This document shows positions 18,001-26,600 of a stretch of DNA of 46,230 nt, piece by piece. The notes beneath the pieces are model-generated. The model did no database searches. It was not told the origin of the DNA and saw only the letters and a program-made list of their open reading frames with translations. Source of the DNA: Ferruginibacter sp. (GTDB lineage: Bacteria; Bacteroidota; Bacteroidia; Chitinophagales; Chitinophagaceae). The position numbers and the translations under genes were made by a program. Numbering within the stretch: the stretch's first letter is position 1; every line of letters starts with the position of its first letter. The stretch spans positions 87,575-133,804 of the forward strand of contig JAOQAK010000060.1 of the NCBI GenBank assembly GCA_025963635.1, read 5' to 3'.

Positions 18001-20327
18001 CCATCCCCTTCGGAAGTACTTTTAAATACGAGGCTATTGTTCCTTCCATTAGGGGCAATATCGTACGTAGCAGTTGTAGCGTCAGATTTACCGGCTATAT
18101 AGATGATGTTCTTGTAATCGATTTTACTTTTATTATTGAGAATGTTATCACGGAAACTGGTGAAGGTTTTTAAAACATCGTCACCTGGTAGTGTTCCAAT
18201 GTTTTGAGTATTATTCAACAGGTCTTGCCAGGTTTTTGCTTTAGTGAAATCATAAGGTGTATTACTCAACGGCAACAGGTGGTACAATCCCGGGCACTGA
18301 GAAAATACTTTCAGCAATTCGTTCTTCCCGTGTTTTAGATCGATCATACTTAGTTTGCTGATATTGCCACCCCGGCCGCTTAGTGTTTCGGGAATCAAAT
18401 AAGAGCCACCCAATGGTGCACCGAGAAATAAGGCTTTAAACCCCTGAGAATTATTTAATAGCTGCCATTGCGCCCCATTCATTATAAACTCCCTGAATAG
18501 CACGCCGCCCATACTGTGCGCAATTACATGAATGGGTTGCTTTTTTGCCAACAGTATTTTGATAGTATCGTCCAGTTTTTTTGCTTCTTCGGTTAAGGAT
18601 TTTCGCCAGTCGTAAGCAAAAGGCAAAACATCATATTTATTGGAAAGATATTTTGCAAGTTTCCGGTATCCGCTGCCCATCAGTGACGGGGCAGTTATGT
18701 TGGGTGCATTGATGTCAAGCTTTATCAGATCGCCTTTAACAAAACTCCAGAAATCTACCCATATCCTATCGTCATCCCTGCAAAGGTTACTGCCCATAAT
18801 GCCGGGAATGATGATGGCAATAGGTTTGGTACCGGTAATTTTGCTCATGTCCATTTTCACCTCGGCCGTGACAAAAGGAAGTGCCGCGTTGCGATTGGCA
18901 TCTGAAATATCCGCTTCCTGCAAGGTTTTGAACCCCGCGATCGTATCTGTGGCTGCGCTCAAAACTCTTGTCATCGCCTCCTGTGAATCCTGGCTGCGGA
19001 AATAATGAACATGATCTGTTCCCTTTGCATCGTCCATAAAAAACCAGATGTCTTTTCTTCGCGGAGTACCGAAATACATGGACCAGGTATCCACCACCAT
19101 ATCATTTTTACGACGAAAATAAAACTTGGTTAAAATAACAAACAAGGCTTTCAATTCAAGATGATAAGTACAATTGCCTGCTATCACGGTAAGAGGTGCC
19201 TCAATGATATTTGCCGGGTTATTAAGCATTTTTATGAAAGGTGATTCAGGCACCATGGCCGCAACGCCAGGCAATACATCCACATTGCTCTTGGTAGCAG
19301 CCACTTCGCCCAACAAAGATTTCACGCCTGCATACACAGGATTGCCGGCGACTCCGGTAGAAATGCCGACAAAATTTAGAAGGGTATTCAGGTAGTGATC
19401 AAGCCTGTCTGCTAACAGGGAGGTGCCCATAGAAGGGCTTGCTACCCGGATGAATTTTTGAATTGTTATATTTTTTTGTTTGGCCAGTGCATTGATATCC
19501 TCCATGTATTTCCGGGCATCGCCTTCACCATCCATAAGGTTCATCTCAATATCACTGAACCCAATATTGGTATTGCCACTACTCACCCTTGCTAAAATAT
19601 CACCTACCAAACCACCACGGCTATGCGTAATCAGGTGAAGGATGCTGTTCGCCGGCAATTGCTGCATCAATTCCAGCGCATTCTGTAGCGGCGAATGTGT
19701 AAGCGTTTTATGATCGAAAGTCAGTACGTTATCACCATAGCTGGTTAAAATATAATTCCATAAACCGAATTGCTTTTTATCAATCAATGCACCAAATGCC
19801 CCATCTGAATTGGAATTGGTGCCATGAATAAATAAAAGAAATGGTTTGCTTACATTACTGATATTGCCTGCTATCTTTTTTCGCATGGCATTGTCAAGCA
19901 GGAAAAGTCCGGGTTGTGGCTGCACTTTATCCTCTAATTTTTTCGCTATTTCCTGCACAGCACTGCCAACAAGGGCGCTCGTTTTCTTTTTGAAAAAATT
20001 GAATACGTTGATAGAAAGATCCTGCACAATATTCCTGTCTCCGCTTTGAAGTGAGCTTGGGATTTCAAATCCGTCATCATCCAAACCTCTTTTACCGGCA
20101 AGATTAAAGATCTCCTGGAACTCAGTGGCATTACCAATCCAGGTGGTGCTGTCTTCAAATTTTATCTCCACAATATCGTCCTCATTGTGCACCTCCATTT
20201 CTTGCCGGGTACCCGGGCCGCGTGTATTACTCACGTTTACAGATTTAACAAGGTCGAATCCGTCAAATGCAGCAGTTTCATTGACAATGATATTTTCACT
20301 GCCATTGATGATCAACTTACGAATCAT
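15015..20327 (-). CDS. Giant CHAT-protease / dual alpha-beta-hydrolase protein
   Basis: 1770 residues, no signal peptide or obvious membrane segment, so probably cytoplasmic. Domains in order: 1-140 unassigned N-region; about 155-450 alpha/beta-hydrolase 1 with oxyanion motif FIHGT (167-170), nucleophile Ser236 in THSRGG, and Asp413 and His439/441 as candidate partners; about 500-815 alpha/beta-hydrolase 2 of LCAT/lipase type, with IIPGIMGSN (506-514), Ser605 in HSMGG, Asp775 in EGDGSV and His801 in TEHGEL; about 870-1030 a segment like the N-domain of M17 leucyl aminopeptidases (IIIGLGEAGELN); about 1095-1450 a CHAT caspase-like domain with His1292 in LAGHGFF and Cys1342 in FINCCFLG, plus the conserved AGWAVDDNSA block; 1460-1770 an all-helical TPR-like tail. 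CHAT domains are caspase-superfamily proteases found in bacterial conflict and cell-death systems. The combination suggests a self-contained effector in which the protease and lipases act together; this is inference. Confidence 0.85.
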   Translation of the reverse strand: MIRKLIINGSENIIVNETAAFDGFDLVKSVNVSNTRGPGTRQEMEVHNEDDIVEIKFEDSTTWIGNATEFQEIFNLAGKRGLDDDGFEIPSSLQSGDRNIVQDLSINVFNFFKKKTSALVGSAVQEIAKKLEDKVQPQPGLFLLDNAMRKKIAGNISNVSKPFLLFIHGTNSNSDGAFGALIDKKQFGLWNYILTSYGDNVLTFDHKTLTHSPLQNALELMQQLPANSILHLITHSRGGLVGDILARVSSGNTNIGFSDIEMNLMDGEGDARKYMEDINALAKQKNITIQKFIRVASPSMGTSLLADRLDHYLNTLLNFVGISTGVAGNPVYAGVKSLLGEVAATKSNVDVLPGVAAMVPESPFIKMLNNPANIIEAPLTVIAGNCTYHLELKALFVILTKFYFRRKNDMVVDTWSMYFGTPRRKDIWFFMDDAKGTDHVHYFRSQDSQEAMTRVLSAATDTIAGFKTLQEADISDANRNAALPFVTAEVKMDMSKITGTKPIAIIIPGIMGSNLCRDDDRIWVDFWSFVKGDLIKLDINAPNITAPSLMGSGYRKLAKYLSNKYDVLPFAYDWRKSLTEEAKKLDDTIKILLAKKQPIHVIAHSMGGVLFREFIMNGAQWQLLNNSQGFKALFLGAPLGGSYLIPETLSGRGGNISKLSMIDLKHGKNELLKVFSQCPGLYHLLPLSNTPYDFTKAKTWQDLLNNTQNIGTLPGDDVLKTFTSFRDNILNNKSKIDYKNIIYIAGKSDATTATYDIAPNGRNNSLVFKSTSEGDGSVTWASGIPEELLQRNAVYYCTTEHGELSNEPAIFGAFTDLLETGFTSKLGKTPPVSRGGGQLTDNPKYEIIPVDAGNIEKIAMGVKKTEKEVITDTPLKITMSNGNLACAQFPLLAGHFYKDGIMSAEKVLDSCFNGSLREKHALGLYPGKVDSSEIILSYTTSPKGAIIIGLGEAGELNGYQLELSVTQGVSRYLLKLRDFEALNKEEFNNIFQTGIGISVLIVGAGYGGLSIESSLKSIILGIKKANGSIAGLNSSTLKKIETVEFVELYEDRSLQAFYILKKLEADQHLNIVLPYNKIKRLPGSRKRVPLDYQQDWWQRVSVAVGTNPSFYLKFTASTGSAREEVRDLNSNPVIIQHFIDKISGDNKWSPQLAKTVFELLVPNDFKDAVRNQYNILWRLDKYSAAFPWELLQDSATQSKPLCVSSGMIRQLATADYRTDIKRSYANNALVIGDPNLDGFVQQLPGAAEEARKVSGIIGNNDFTVTSRINKDFDENLQAIFEREYKMIHLAGHGFFEAEKVEENGTKKIPPSGGMVIGKGIFLTTKEINQMSQVPEFVFINCCFLGKVDGASETLSQQHYRLAANLGVQLIEMGVKAVIAAGWAVDDNSALLFAETFYTEMFAGATFSDAVLKARSECFEKYPDNNTWGAYQCYGEHFYKFTTHSVKKGKAYSYILTMEAEIDLTNLYNKVMDGRYELDWYLEELKAISTAIDKSGIRNGAITEMETKILIALNQQEIAIEKINELVRFEEADYTVNTLENLYNLNIKVTKNAPGKTAADIQAIIDNFSYLLKIGDTSQRHLLLGMANKIMFIKSDADAEKIVALKNAAGEYRKAYEIAKKNDRGFLDPLCNWLQLETMLLLSGKNATADWGKNSVNKYKLPTLKSAMGLLDSMLSADIDLERDYEFWDSLNNANVLLTRLCLQPSGTKPEDIIASIKKYWGTAGAKSKLANGLEHLQLLITATRLSRQVKAKTLGKALEKLSELLTKEAV

Positions 20328-20605
20328 AAATTTAGTTTTGAGCGTTACAAAATCGAGCGTGGATTATTTTTACAATCGTTTGAGAGAGCAAACAAAATAA
20401 GTATTTTATTTCTGCTTTCCAGTATATGGACGCTATTTTTTTATGAGAAGAAATGAAAAGTGCGGGCTGACTACTAAACTCACTTTGAAGTTTAATTGCA
20501 AACATTGATCGATCACATATCGAAATTTAAAGCAGAGAAATTATCACTTAGATGTAAAGCGGTACCGTATTTTTTTATGCAGCTTTGTGTTGTAAGAAAT
20601 GCTTT

Positions 20606-21469
20606 CTATTTTACTGATCTAAAAAACTCCCATGCGTACATATACACATCTATGTCGCCAGGGTAATCATGTTTGCCCCCTATTACTTTCAGCAGACTAA
20701 CGGTGGGTTTATTGCTGCCGGTATAAATATATTTTTCGATTATTTTCTGGTCGGTGGTATCGGTATCAGGCAGCAGTTCTTTTGCCGGGGCACCGGTATA
20801 ACCCGCAAGTGTGGACCAATAGGCAAATGTATTTTCAGTACTTCTGACCACGCCATAGCTCGAGTTATTTACGAACATTTCACCGCCGTTATATGGGTTT
20901 ACGTTATCCGCAGTACCGTTTATAATCAGCACCGGCAACGGCCTGCCGGCAAGTTCGCAATCACAGGATGCAGCATCAGGCATATTTGCCACAACGGCTG
21001 TAATCGCCTTTACTTTTCCGGGCATTGTGAGCCCTAACTTATATGCCATTTGACCGCCACCGGAAAAGCCCGCCGCAAAAATTTTATGCAGGTCAATTTT
21101 GAACTTGTCATGAAAATACTTTATCATGGCTTCAAAGAATGCATTCTCATCGATATTTTCTTTATTAGCTGCTGAAGTAGCGTACTTCCTGCATTCATTC
21201 CAATAGTGCTGGTATCCGTTAGGGTAAACTACCAGCAACTTTTCACGGGCGGCCATCGCTTCCAACTTCGTTGTTCGTTTTATCATGTCGCTGCTGGTGC
21301 CCCCTGAGCCATGCATTACAAACATCAGGCTTCCGCCTGCAATATCACCGCCCGGTTGGTTGTAGCTAAAGGTTCGGTAATGCGATTGTATCAGAATGGA
21401 ATCTGTTACCAGTTCACACTGTGCAACCAACGAGAAAAAAAGGAATAAACCTACGAGGAGATGTTTCAT
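20606..21469 (-). CDS. Secreted LpqC/PHB-depolymerase-type esterase
   Basis: 287 residues with a signal peptide (MKHLLVGLFLFFSLVAQC). An alpha/beta-hydrolase of the LpqC (COG3509) group: oxyanion region FVMHGSGGTSSD, a Tyr-Pro-Asn-Gly stretch (VVYPNG), nucleophile Ser in AAGFSGGGQMAY, Asp in LIINGTADNVNPYNGG, and a C-terminal His in GGKHDYPG. Relatives are feruloyl/acetylxylan esterases or polyhydroxybutyrate depolymerases, acting outside the cytoplasm. It lies upstream of, and on the same strand as, the CHAT gene, but 278 bp separate them and no shared promoter is visible, so a functional link is not shown. Confidence 0.85.
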   Translation of the reverse strand: MKHLLVGLFLFFSLVAQCELVTDSILIQSHYRTFSYNQPGGDIAGGSLMFVMHGSGGTSSDMIKRTTKLEAMAAREKLLVVYPNGYQHYWNECRKYATSAANKENIDENAFFEAMIKYFHDKFKIDLHKIFAAGFSGGGQMAYKLGLTMPGKVKAITAVVANMPDAASCDCELAGRPLPVLIINGTADNVNPYNGGEMFVNNSSYGVVRSTENTFAYWSTLAGYTGAPAKELLPDTDTTDQKIIEKYIYTGSNKPTVSLLKVIGGKHDYPGDIDVYMYAWEFFRSVK

Positions 21470-21669
21470 GTAGTGGAATAAGTTTTTTATTACTGAGAGA
21501 GATAAAGGTATTAATTTCTTAGATAGTATTCAGTAGCACCATCTGCAAATTTTCCAGTGGAACGATTACATCAATAACTTAAGAGCAAGGGATAAAATGA
21601 ATGGCTGTGTAAAACATGTTTTCGTTTATGCACCGTACCTTGCGTGAAAGTTTTTGATTTCATATAAAC

Positions 21670-22365
21670 ATGTTCAACCAACAACAAATAGAAACAAGGA
21701 TTATACAATCCCGATGGTGGCAAAAGGCCGCCAACACCGTTGATTGCCATTATAGCAATACCAGCGGCATAATGCTCACCCATCATTTACAAAATGTACA
21801 TGAGAATATCGAAGCAATATTCAATCAATCTGAAACCGGATTTTACAGAGACTTATTCGCATTGGTTCAACACTTACAATTGGATAAAGAAGAATTAAAA
21901 AGTGAACTAAAAATAACTGCACTGTTACATGATATCGGCAAAACTGAAGAAGACAAAACCCTTATCATTCCTCACCCGTTGACAGGCAAACCGGCACACA
22001 AACGACATGGTTTGGTTAGCCTCGTGGCCGCTATGGAAATCCTGGATGTTGATCTTTCTGCAACTCCCGAAAAAAGGAAACATATTTACCGGACCATCGA
22101 ACTGCATGATATGTCGTACGGCATGTACAGAGAATACAACAGCACCCGCATTGCCCCTTTATACTCCCGCTGGACCAGCATTAACGATAAAATCCATTTA
22201 CGCCCTGCTGCAGGTTTATTATACCTGCTGATTTTCAAACTGGCCGATATTCACGGCCATGCAAATATTTCCGATGTGCTGTGGTTTTATAAAACCGTTA
22301 AAGCAAGCTATTTCAACAGGCTTAATATCGGGTTGCCTATTCCTGCTGAATCGGATATCCGTTGA
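21670..22365 (+). CDS. HD-domain phosphohydrolase
   Basis: 231 residues, cytoplasmic. The HD signature is TALLHDIGK (His87-Asp88). Other likely metal ligands are His38/39 (MLTHHLQNV), His110 and His113 (AHKRHG), and His146-Asp147 (IELHDMSYG). This layout fits the HD superfamily of metal-dependent phosphohydrolases, whose members cut nucleotides or cyclic nucleotides; the substrate is unknown. It is transcribed divergently from the secreted esterase. The next gene downstream begins 128 bp later on the same strand and is unrelated in function, so I see no operon. Confidence 0.8.
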   Translation: MFNQQQIETRIIQSRWWQKAANTVDCHYSNTSGIMLTHHLQNVHENIEAIFNQSETGFYRDLFALVQHLQLDKEELKSELKITALLHDIGKTEEDKTLIIPHPLTGKPAHKRHGLVSLVAAMEILDVDLSATPEKRKHIYRTIELHDMSYGMYREYNSTRIAPLYSRWTSINDKIHLRPAAGLLYLLIFKLADIHGHANISDVLWFYKTVKASYFNRLNIGLPIPAESDIR

Positions 22366-22493
22366 CAAGGATCAGATTACAAGCCGGTTTTAAATTTCGT
22401 TAACATCCGGCATTTTAATAAATTGATTACAATGTGTAAATTGAATTGTTAAATGGCCGAGGGCTTTATTATCAAACGCAATCTTTAGGCTCG

Positions 22494-25400
22494 ATGAAAT
22501 TTACAGGCATCTTATTGACATTCGTGTTTTGGTTGACTTTCAACAACCGGGAAAATGATTCAGGAACCACAGGTGAGGCCAGCGCCAGCGTTAAAGAACA
22601 TCTTGCAAGCCCTGGTACATTCAGCTATACGATACATCGTGCATGCCGGGCGAGTGCAGGTGTTTACAAGAACGACAGCATCCTTGTGAGAACGCTTTGG
22701 AACAATATTCAGTATGCGCCAGGCAAATACACCGGTACATGGGATGGGAAAGATGATATGGGCAACCCGGTCGTTTCAGAACCTACCTTCAAAATTAAAA
22801 TACTTACCAACAATGTTAAATATACCTGGCAGGGAACTGTAGGCAATACGAGTGATAGCATGACCGGGGCTTCGAAACACCGGGGTTATTATCATTGTAT
22901 GATGGGGTTGGCATTTGGCCCCAGCTATGGTTATTTCTGTACAGGATATAGCGAAGGTTCACCCAGCGTGGGAAAATTCCTGATCTCAAAACCACAGCAA
23001 AAAATAAACCCATACTACACGCAAAATTCATCTACAGCTTACTTTGACTACGTTGCCACTGATGGCGTAAAAGTGTATTGGGGTGGCTTTGATGCCAGTT
23101 CTGCCAGTAGTAGCTTCGTTACCGGGAACTATGTAAACAATGACGCTCCCGTTATTTTTAGCAATGGTGTTGAATACAAACCAGTTTACCAAAAAGCAAT
23201 TAACAGTATCAGTTATGTTAACCATGCCAACGCGTTGATATCCGGACTAGCCGTCCAGAAAAGAGGTAACTATTTATTTGTGGCGCGTGGGGGGATAAAT
23301 CAACTACAGGTGGTTAACAAAAGCACTGGTGAATTGATTCAAACAATTGCATATCCCAACCCAAAAGGCTTGAGCATTGATGCACAAGATAATCTTTGGA
23401 TGATAACAGGGATTAATACCGTGGCTAAGTACACGGTAAGTGTGAACGGAACCATCACCGGACCCAAGCTTAGTTTACAAGGATTGATAAAACCCGTCGC
23501 AACACAGGTTGCAAGTGATGGCACTGAAGTGAGTATAGCCGACGATAGCACAAGTCAGCAGGTTAAATTTTTTAGTAATACTACAGGAGTTGCTATCAAC
23601 ACATTAGGCGCTGCCGGAGGGTACCTGTATGACGCAACGGTAAACAATAATAAATTTTATTGGAGCGATATCAACGGAAGCGGCTTATACCAATACGATA
23701 AAAAGCCATTTATCGCGTACCAGCCAGACGGCACATTTTGGGTAAATGACGGAGGCAATTTCAGGGTGCAGCATTATACTCGCGGGAGAACTTTTATCGA
23801 TCGGATCATGTCATTGGGAGCAACTTATGCAGTTTATGTGGATAAAAATAACATAAGTAAAGTTTATAGTGGCTTTATGGAATTTAAAATAGATTATTCA
23901 ACTCAAAGGTTGAGAGGAATTAAAGGATGGACATTGACAAGGAATTGGGGAGCCAAAGTTTCAAATGTCACTTATAACAGCCTTCAATATACTCCTCTAT
24001 ACACACTCACATTAAACAATGGCAGGACTTATGCGTTTTTGAGGAGAAAGAGTAGTTATGAAGTCATAGAATTCGCTTCAAATAAGCAGATCCGTTTTAC
24101 GGGTATCATGCTTGCGAGCTCAAACATCCTATGTAGTGATGGCGGTTTACAAGATTTTACTTTATACGGTTCAATAGCAACCTTTAAAAGATACCCGCTT
24201 ATCGGGTTCGATAGTTCAGGAAATCCTCAATGGAGTTCAACGGCTGAAATATTGGCAATAGCTACAACAAACAATACCACTGGAAATTGTGTCGTATTAC
24301 CAAAGAGCCAAATATTTTCAAACACGGGGAAGATTGTTTTATTTAATTATAAAGCCCATGCGGCAAACACCAACCCACCTACCTACGCGTCAGGTTATCA
24401 TTTGGGATTGATGCAAAGAGGCGCAAAAAATGTGTACTTATTTCAAACAGAAAAATCTACGCATAGAAACTACTTAGGGCCGTATCCAAATGCAGGGTGG
24501 TTTGATGTTGGCAATGTGGTTAACGATTTTGCTGGTGGATGTGTAAACATATTGGGAAGGAATATTATCACTTCTTATCATGGAGAGGGATGGAAAAACA
24601 CCCAAACAAATAAGTACAACCACTATTACGATAACGGGTTGGCAATCGGACAATTTGGAATTACTAGGCCCGAATCCGGACAAAGGCCTGCAGCCGGTAT
24701 GGCTGGAAATGCGCTTACTCCCACATTAGTGAAGGACAACCATGGCGATTTATACCTGTGGCATGGTGACGAAAGTGATCATGCCGGCATACACCGGTGG
24801 AAAATAACCGACCTTAATACCATATCTGAACAAGAAGTACCCATTATCTTCTCTTCCGAAAAGGCAATTAAGTCTGCACCCCCGGCAGAAATTTTTATCG
24901 ACCTGGTGGCGGGAATACCATTTAATGGTATTCTTCTCAATAATACAGCCGGCTGGAGCAGGTATCCTACTGAAGAAAGTAATTTACATCCTTACAATAA
25001 TCACTGGAGGGTAAACACCAGCGTTCTAAAATATGAGGGAAGTCCAGATATTTTCATAAACTTCGCTCAGCCGGAACCAGTCACCTACTATGTCAACAGA
25101 AATCTTGGCACTGATAAAATTACAAGGGGCTGGAAGATTACAGGCAATGTAAACTTCGGGACAATGCTCAATGGCTATTCAAATAATGCATTCATGGAAG
25201 TGTTGGATAACAGGGGCAAAATAATTACTACTTTATATGCCACCATTGCCGGAAACAATGTTTATGGCAATGAGATCGCCGTTGCAGGTGCATCAAAACA
25301 CACCGAAGCATTTGAGATAAGTGTTATGGAAGGAACAGCTAGCTTTTCTTACGCTGGCAGTAAAGCCATAAAAACAACCGTTGCTGACCGTACAGCAGAC

Positions 25401-25505
25401 TGGACGAGACCTGCAACGTTCAAGCTGCAGTTTATTTCTAAAATCGGTCTACCGAATTACAACCTGCGTTATGATGTAAGCGATCTCAAATTTTATAAAA
25501 ATTAA
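22494..25505 (+). CDS. Large secreted protein with FlgD-Ig-like and propeller-like regions
   Basis: 1003 residues from the ATG at 22494; the frame is open 48 bp further upstream from a TTG, but the signal-peptide-like start MKFTGILLTFVFWLTF favours the ATG. Residues about 43-110 resemble a FlgD-type Ig domain (YTGTWDGKDDMGNPV). The middle is a long beta-rich region with repeated 'NLWMITG', 'GTFWVNDGGNFRVQHY' type strands, suggesting NHL or propeller blades. The last 140 residues look like a beta-sandwich/lectin-like domain (WKITGNVNFGTMLNGY...). There is no type IX sorting tail. The protein is probably exported or surface-attached; function unknown. It ends 19 bp before the convergent thioredoxin-like gene. 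Confidence 0.7.
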   Translation: MKFTGILLTFVFWLTFNNRENDSGTTGEASASVKEHLASPGTFSYTIHRACRASAGVYKNDSILVRTLWNNIQYAPGKYTGTWDGKDDMGNPVVSEPTFKIKILTNNVKYTWQGTVGNTSDSMTGASKHRGYYHCMMGLAFGPSYGYFCTGYSEGSPSVGKFLISKPQQKINPYYTQNSSTAYFDYVATDGVKVYWGGFDASSASSSFVTGNYVNNDAPVIFSNGVEYKPVYQKAINSISYVNHANALISGLAVQKRGNYLFVARGGINQLQVVNKSTGELIQTIAYPNPKGLSIDAQDNLWMITGINTVAKYTVSVNGTITGPKLSLQGLIKPVATQVASDGTEVSIADDSTSQQVKFFSNTTGVAINTLGAAGGYLYDATVNNNKFYWSDINGSGLYQYDKKPFIAYQPDGTFWVNDGGNFRVQHYTRGRTFIDRIMSLGATYAVYVDKNNISKVYSGFMEFKIDYSTQRLRGIKGWTLTRNWGAKVSNVTYNSLQYTPLYTLTLNNGRTYAFLRRKSSYEVIEFASNKQIRFTGIMLASSNILCSDGGLQDFTLYGSIATFKRYPLIGFDSSGNPQWSSTAEILAIATTNNTTGNCVVLPKSQIFSNTGKIVLFNYKAHAANTNPPTYASGYHLGLMQRGAKNVYLFQTEKSTHRNYLGPYPNAGWFDVGNVVNDFAGGCVNILGRNIITSYHGEGWKNTQTNKYNHYYDNGLAIGQFGITRPESGQRPAAGMAGNALTPTLVKDNHGDLYLWHGDESDHAGIHRWKITDLNTISEQEVPIIFSSEKAIKSAPPAEIFIDLVAGIPFNGILLNNTAGWSRYPTEESNLHPYNNHWRVNTSVLKYEGSPDIFINFAQPEPVTYYVNRNLGTDKITRGWKITGNVNFGTMLNGYSNNAFMEVLDNRGKIITTLYATIAGNNVYGNEIAVAGASKHTEAFEISVMEGTASFSYAGSKAIKTTVADRTADWTRPATFKLQFISKIGLPNYNLRYDVSDLKFYKN

Positions 25506-25524
25506 TGCAATGCGGTTTATCATA

Positions 25525-26013
25525 CTATGCCTTGCCTTTTACATAACTTAAAAACTTAACCATATTTTTTTCCTCATCATCATAGAGGATTAACTTCTTC
25601 TGCGGCGAATAAAGAAACAGTGACGGATATTTTCGCGGCCTGAACTTTGAAATAAAATCGTTTTGAAAATCCCTGAGAACGGTGATATTTTTCTGCTTTT
25701 TTAAGCTGTTTCCATAGGTGGCAAAAAAGCGGTCAGTTTTTTCCTTAACGTCAATGGTAATTAAATAAATAGCAGCTTTTCTAAACTCGCTTACATGCTG
25801 GTTCAGATAAGTTATTGCGCGCTGACAGTGGTCACATCCCGGATCAAAAAATATAAAAAAAATCATCTTTCCGGGCGGCAGATCTTTATTGGCGAATACA
25901 GTTTCGTTATACCGTGAGAATTTAAATTCAGGTATCGTAGCTGCAGGAACTTGTGCCGTGATAGTTGAGGAAACCAGCACCAGCAACATTAGTATCTTAA
26001 AAAATTTTTTCAT
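25525..26013 (-). CDS. Secreted thioredoxin-like protein (TlpA/redoxin type)
   Basis: 162 residues with a signal peptide (MKKFFKILMLLVLVSSTITA). The thioredoxin fold is marked by MIFFIFFDPGCDHCQRAI, with the active-site pair Cys-Asp-His-Cys, and by the cis-Pro block RPRKYPSLFLYSP. It should be a periplasmic thiol-disulfide protein, membrane-free after cleavage, of the type that reduces or carries electrons to exported proteins. CDHC is an unusual but known dipeptide between the cysteines. It is transcribed alone, convergent with the large secreted protein and divergent from the ArsR gene. Confidence 0.85.
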   Translation of the reverse strand: MKKFFKILMLLVLVSSTITAQVPAATIPEFKFSRYNETVFANKDLPPGKMIFFIFFDPGCDHCQRAITYLNQHVSEFRKAAIYLITIDVKEKTDRFFATYGNSLKKQKNITVLRDFQNDFISKFRPRKYPSLFLYSPQKKLILYDDEEKNMVKFLSYVKGKA

Positions 26014-26153
26014 AATAAAAGCAATTTACATCATTTTGAATAACGGCTGGTAATACCGGATGAACAGGTAAAATTGAACATTCGCCTCCTAACCATTATA
26101 ACATCTTTTCAAACAATCTACTCTTCTCTCTCCAAAAAATAATACGCAATAAA

Positions 26154-26185
26154 TTTGCATAACCAAAAGGTTACACATAGATTTG
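26154..26185 (+). promoter_or_regulatory. Promoter of the ArsR-SRPBCC operon
   Basis: TTTG (26154-26157), a 20-bp spacer and TAGATTTG (26178-26185), an excellent match to the Bacteroidota consensus. Two palindromes overlap it: one fills the spacer, the other starts at the last base of the -7 box. Confidence 0.75.
26159..26174. promoter_or_regulatory. ArsR operator, copy 1
   Basis: 16-bp imperfect palindrome ATAACCAAAAGGTTAC lying between the -33 and -7 boxes. Half-site TAACC / GGTTA. A regulator bound here would block RNA polymerase. Confidence 0.6.
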
Positions 26186-26200
26186 TAACCGAACGATTAC
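26185..26200. promoter_or_regulatory. ArsR operator, copy 2
   Basis: 16-bp imperfect palindrome GTAACCGAACGATTAC just downstream of the -7 box, with the same half-sites as copy 1. The centres are 26 bp apart, so two dimers would bind nearly two and a half helix turns from each other. Confidence 0.6.
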
Positions 26201-26216
26201 ACAATTAAAAGTTAAA

Positions 26217-26600
26217 ATGAGAAGAGATGTATTCCAGGCAATTGCAGACCCGACAAGGAGAGACATCATTCATCTTCTAGCAAGCCAATCTTTGAATTTA
26301 AATGCTGTTGCTGAAAAATTTACAATTAGCCGCCCCGCAATTTCAAAACATATAAAGATTTTAACGGAGTGCGGGCTGATTACGATCAGGACAGAAGGCA
26401 GGGAACGATATTGCGAAGTAAAGCTGGAAGCGCTCCAACAAGTTTTAGAATGGATAGATCAATACAACCTATTCTGGACGGGCAAGTTAGATACGCTTGC
26501 ATTGCATTTATCAAATCCATCAAAAAGTAATAATATACGAACACCCAAAAAAAATGAAGAAAATGGAAAATCAGGTAATCGTATTACAAAGACAATTTAA
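26217..26600 (+). CDS. ArsR-family winged-helix repressor
   Basis: 127 residues. The ArsR helix-turn-helix is clear: FQAIADPTRRDIIHLLA, then LNAVAEKFTISRPAISKHIKILTECGLI, and the wing RTEGRERYCEV. It has no metal-binding ELCVCDL motif, so it belongs to the group that is paired with SRPBCC/AHSA1 proteins rather than metal sensors. The C-terminal 20 residues run into the next gene, whose start codon overlaps it by up to 47 bases. Two operator-like palindromes in its own promoter indicate autorepression; the inducer is unknown. Confidence 0.9.
   Translation: MRRDVFQAIADPTRRDIIHLLASQSLNLNAVAEKFTISRPAISKHIKILTECGLITIRTEGRERYCEVKLEALQQVLEWIDQYNLFWTGKLDTLALHLSNPSKSNNIRTPKKNEENGKSGNRITKTI

Noticed and set aside
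20328..20605. Possible operon of the secreted esterase with the CHAT gene
   Set aside because: The 278-bp gap, the different cell compartments and the absence of any shared signal make co-transcription unlikely from sequence alone.
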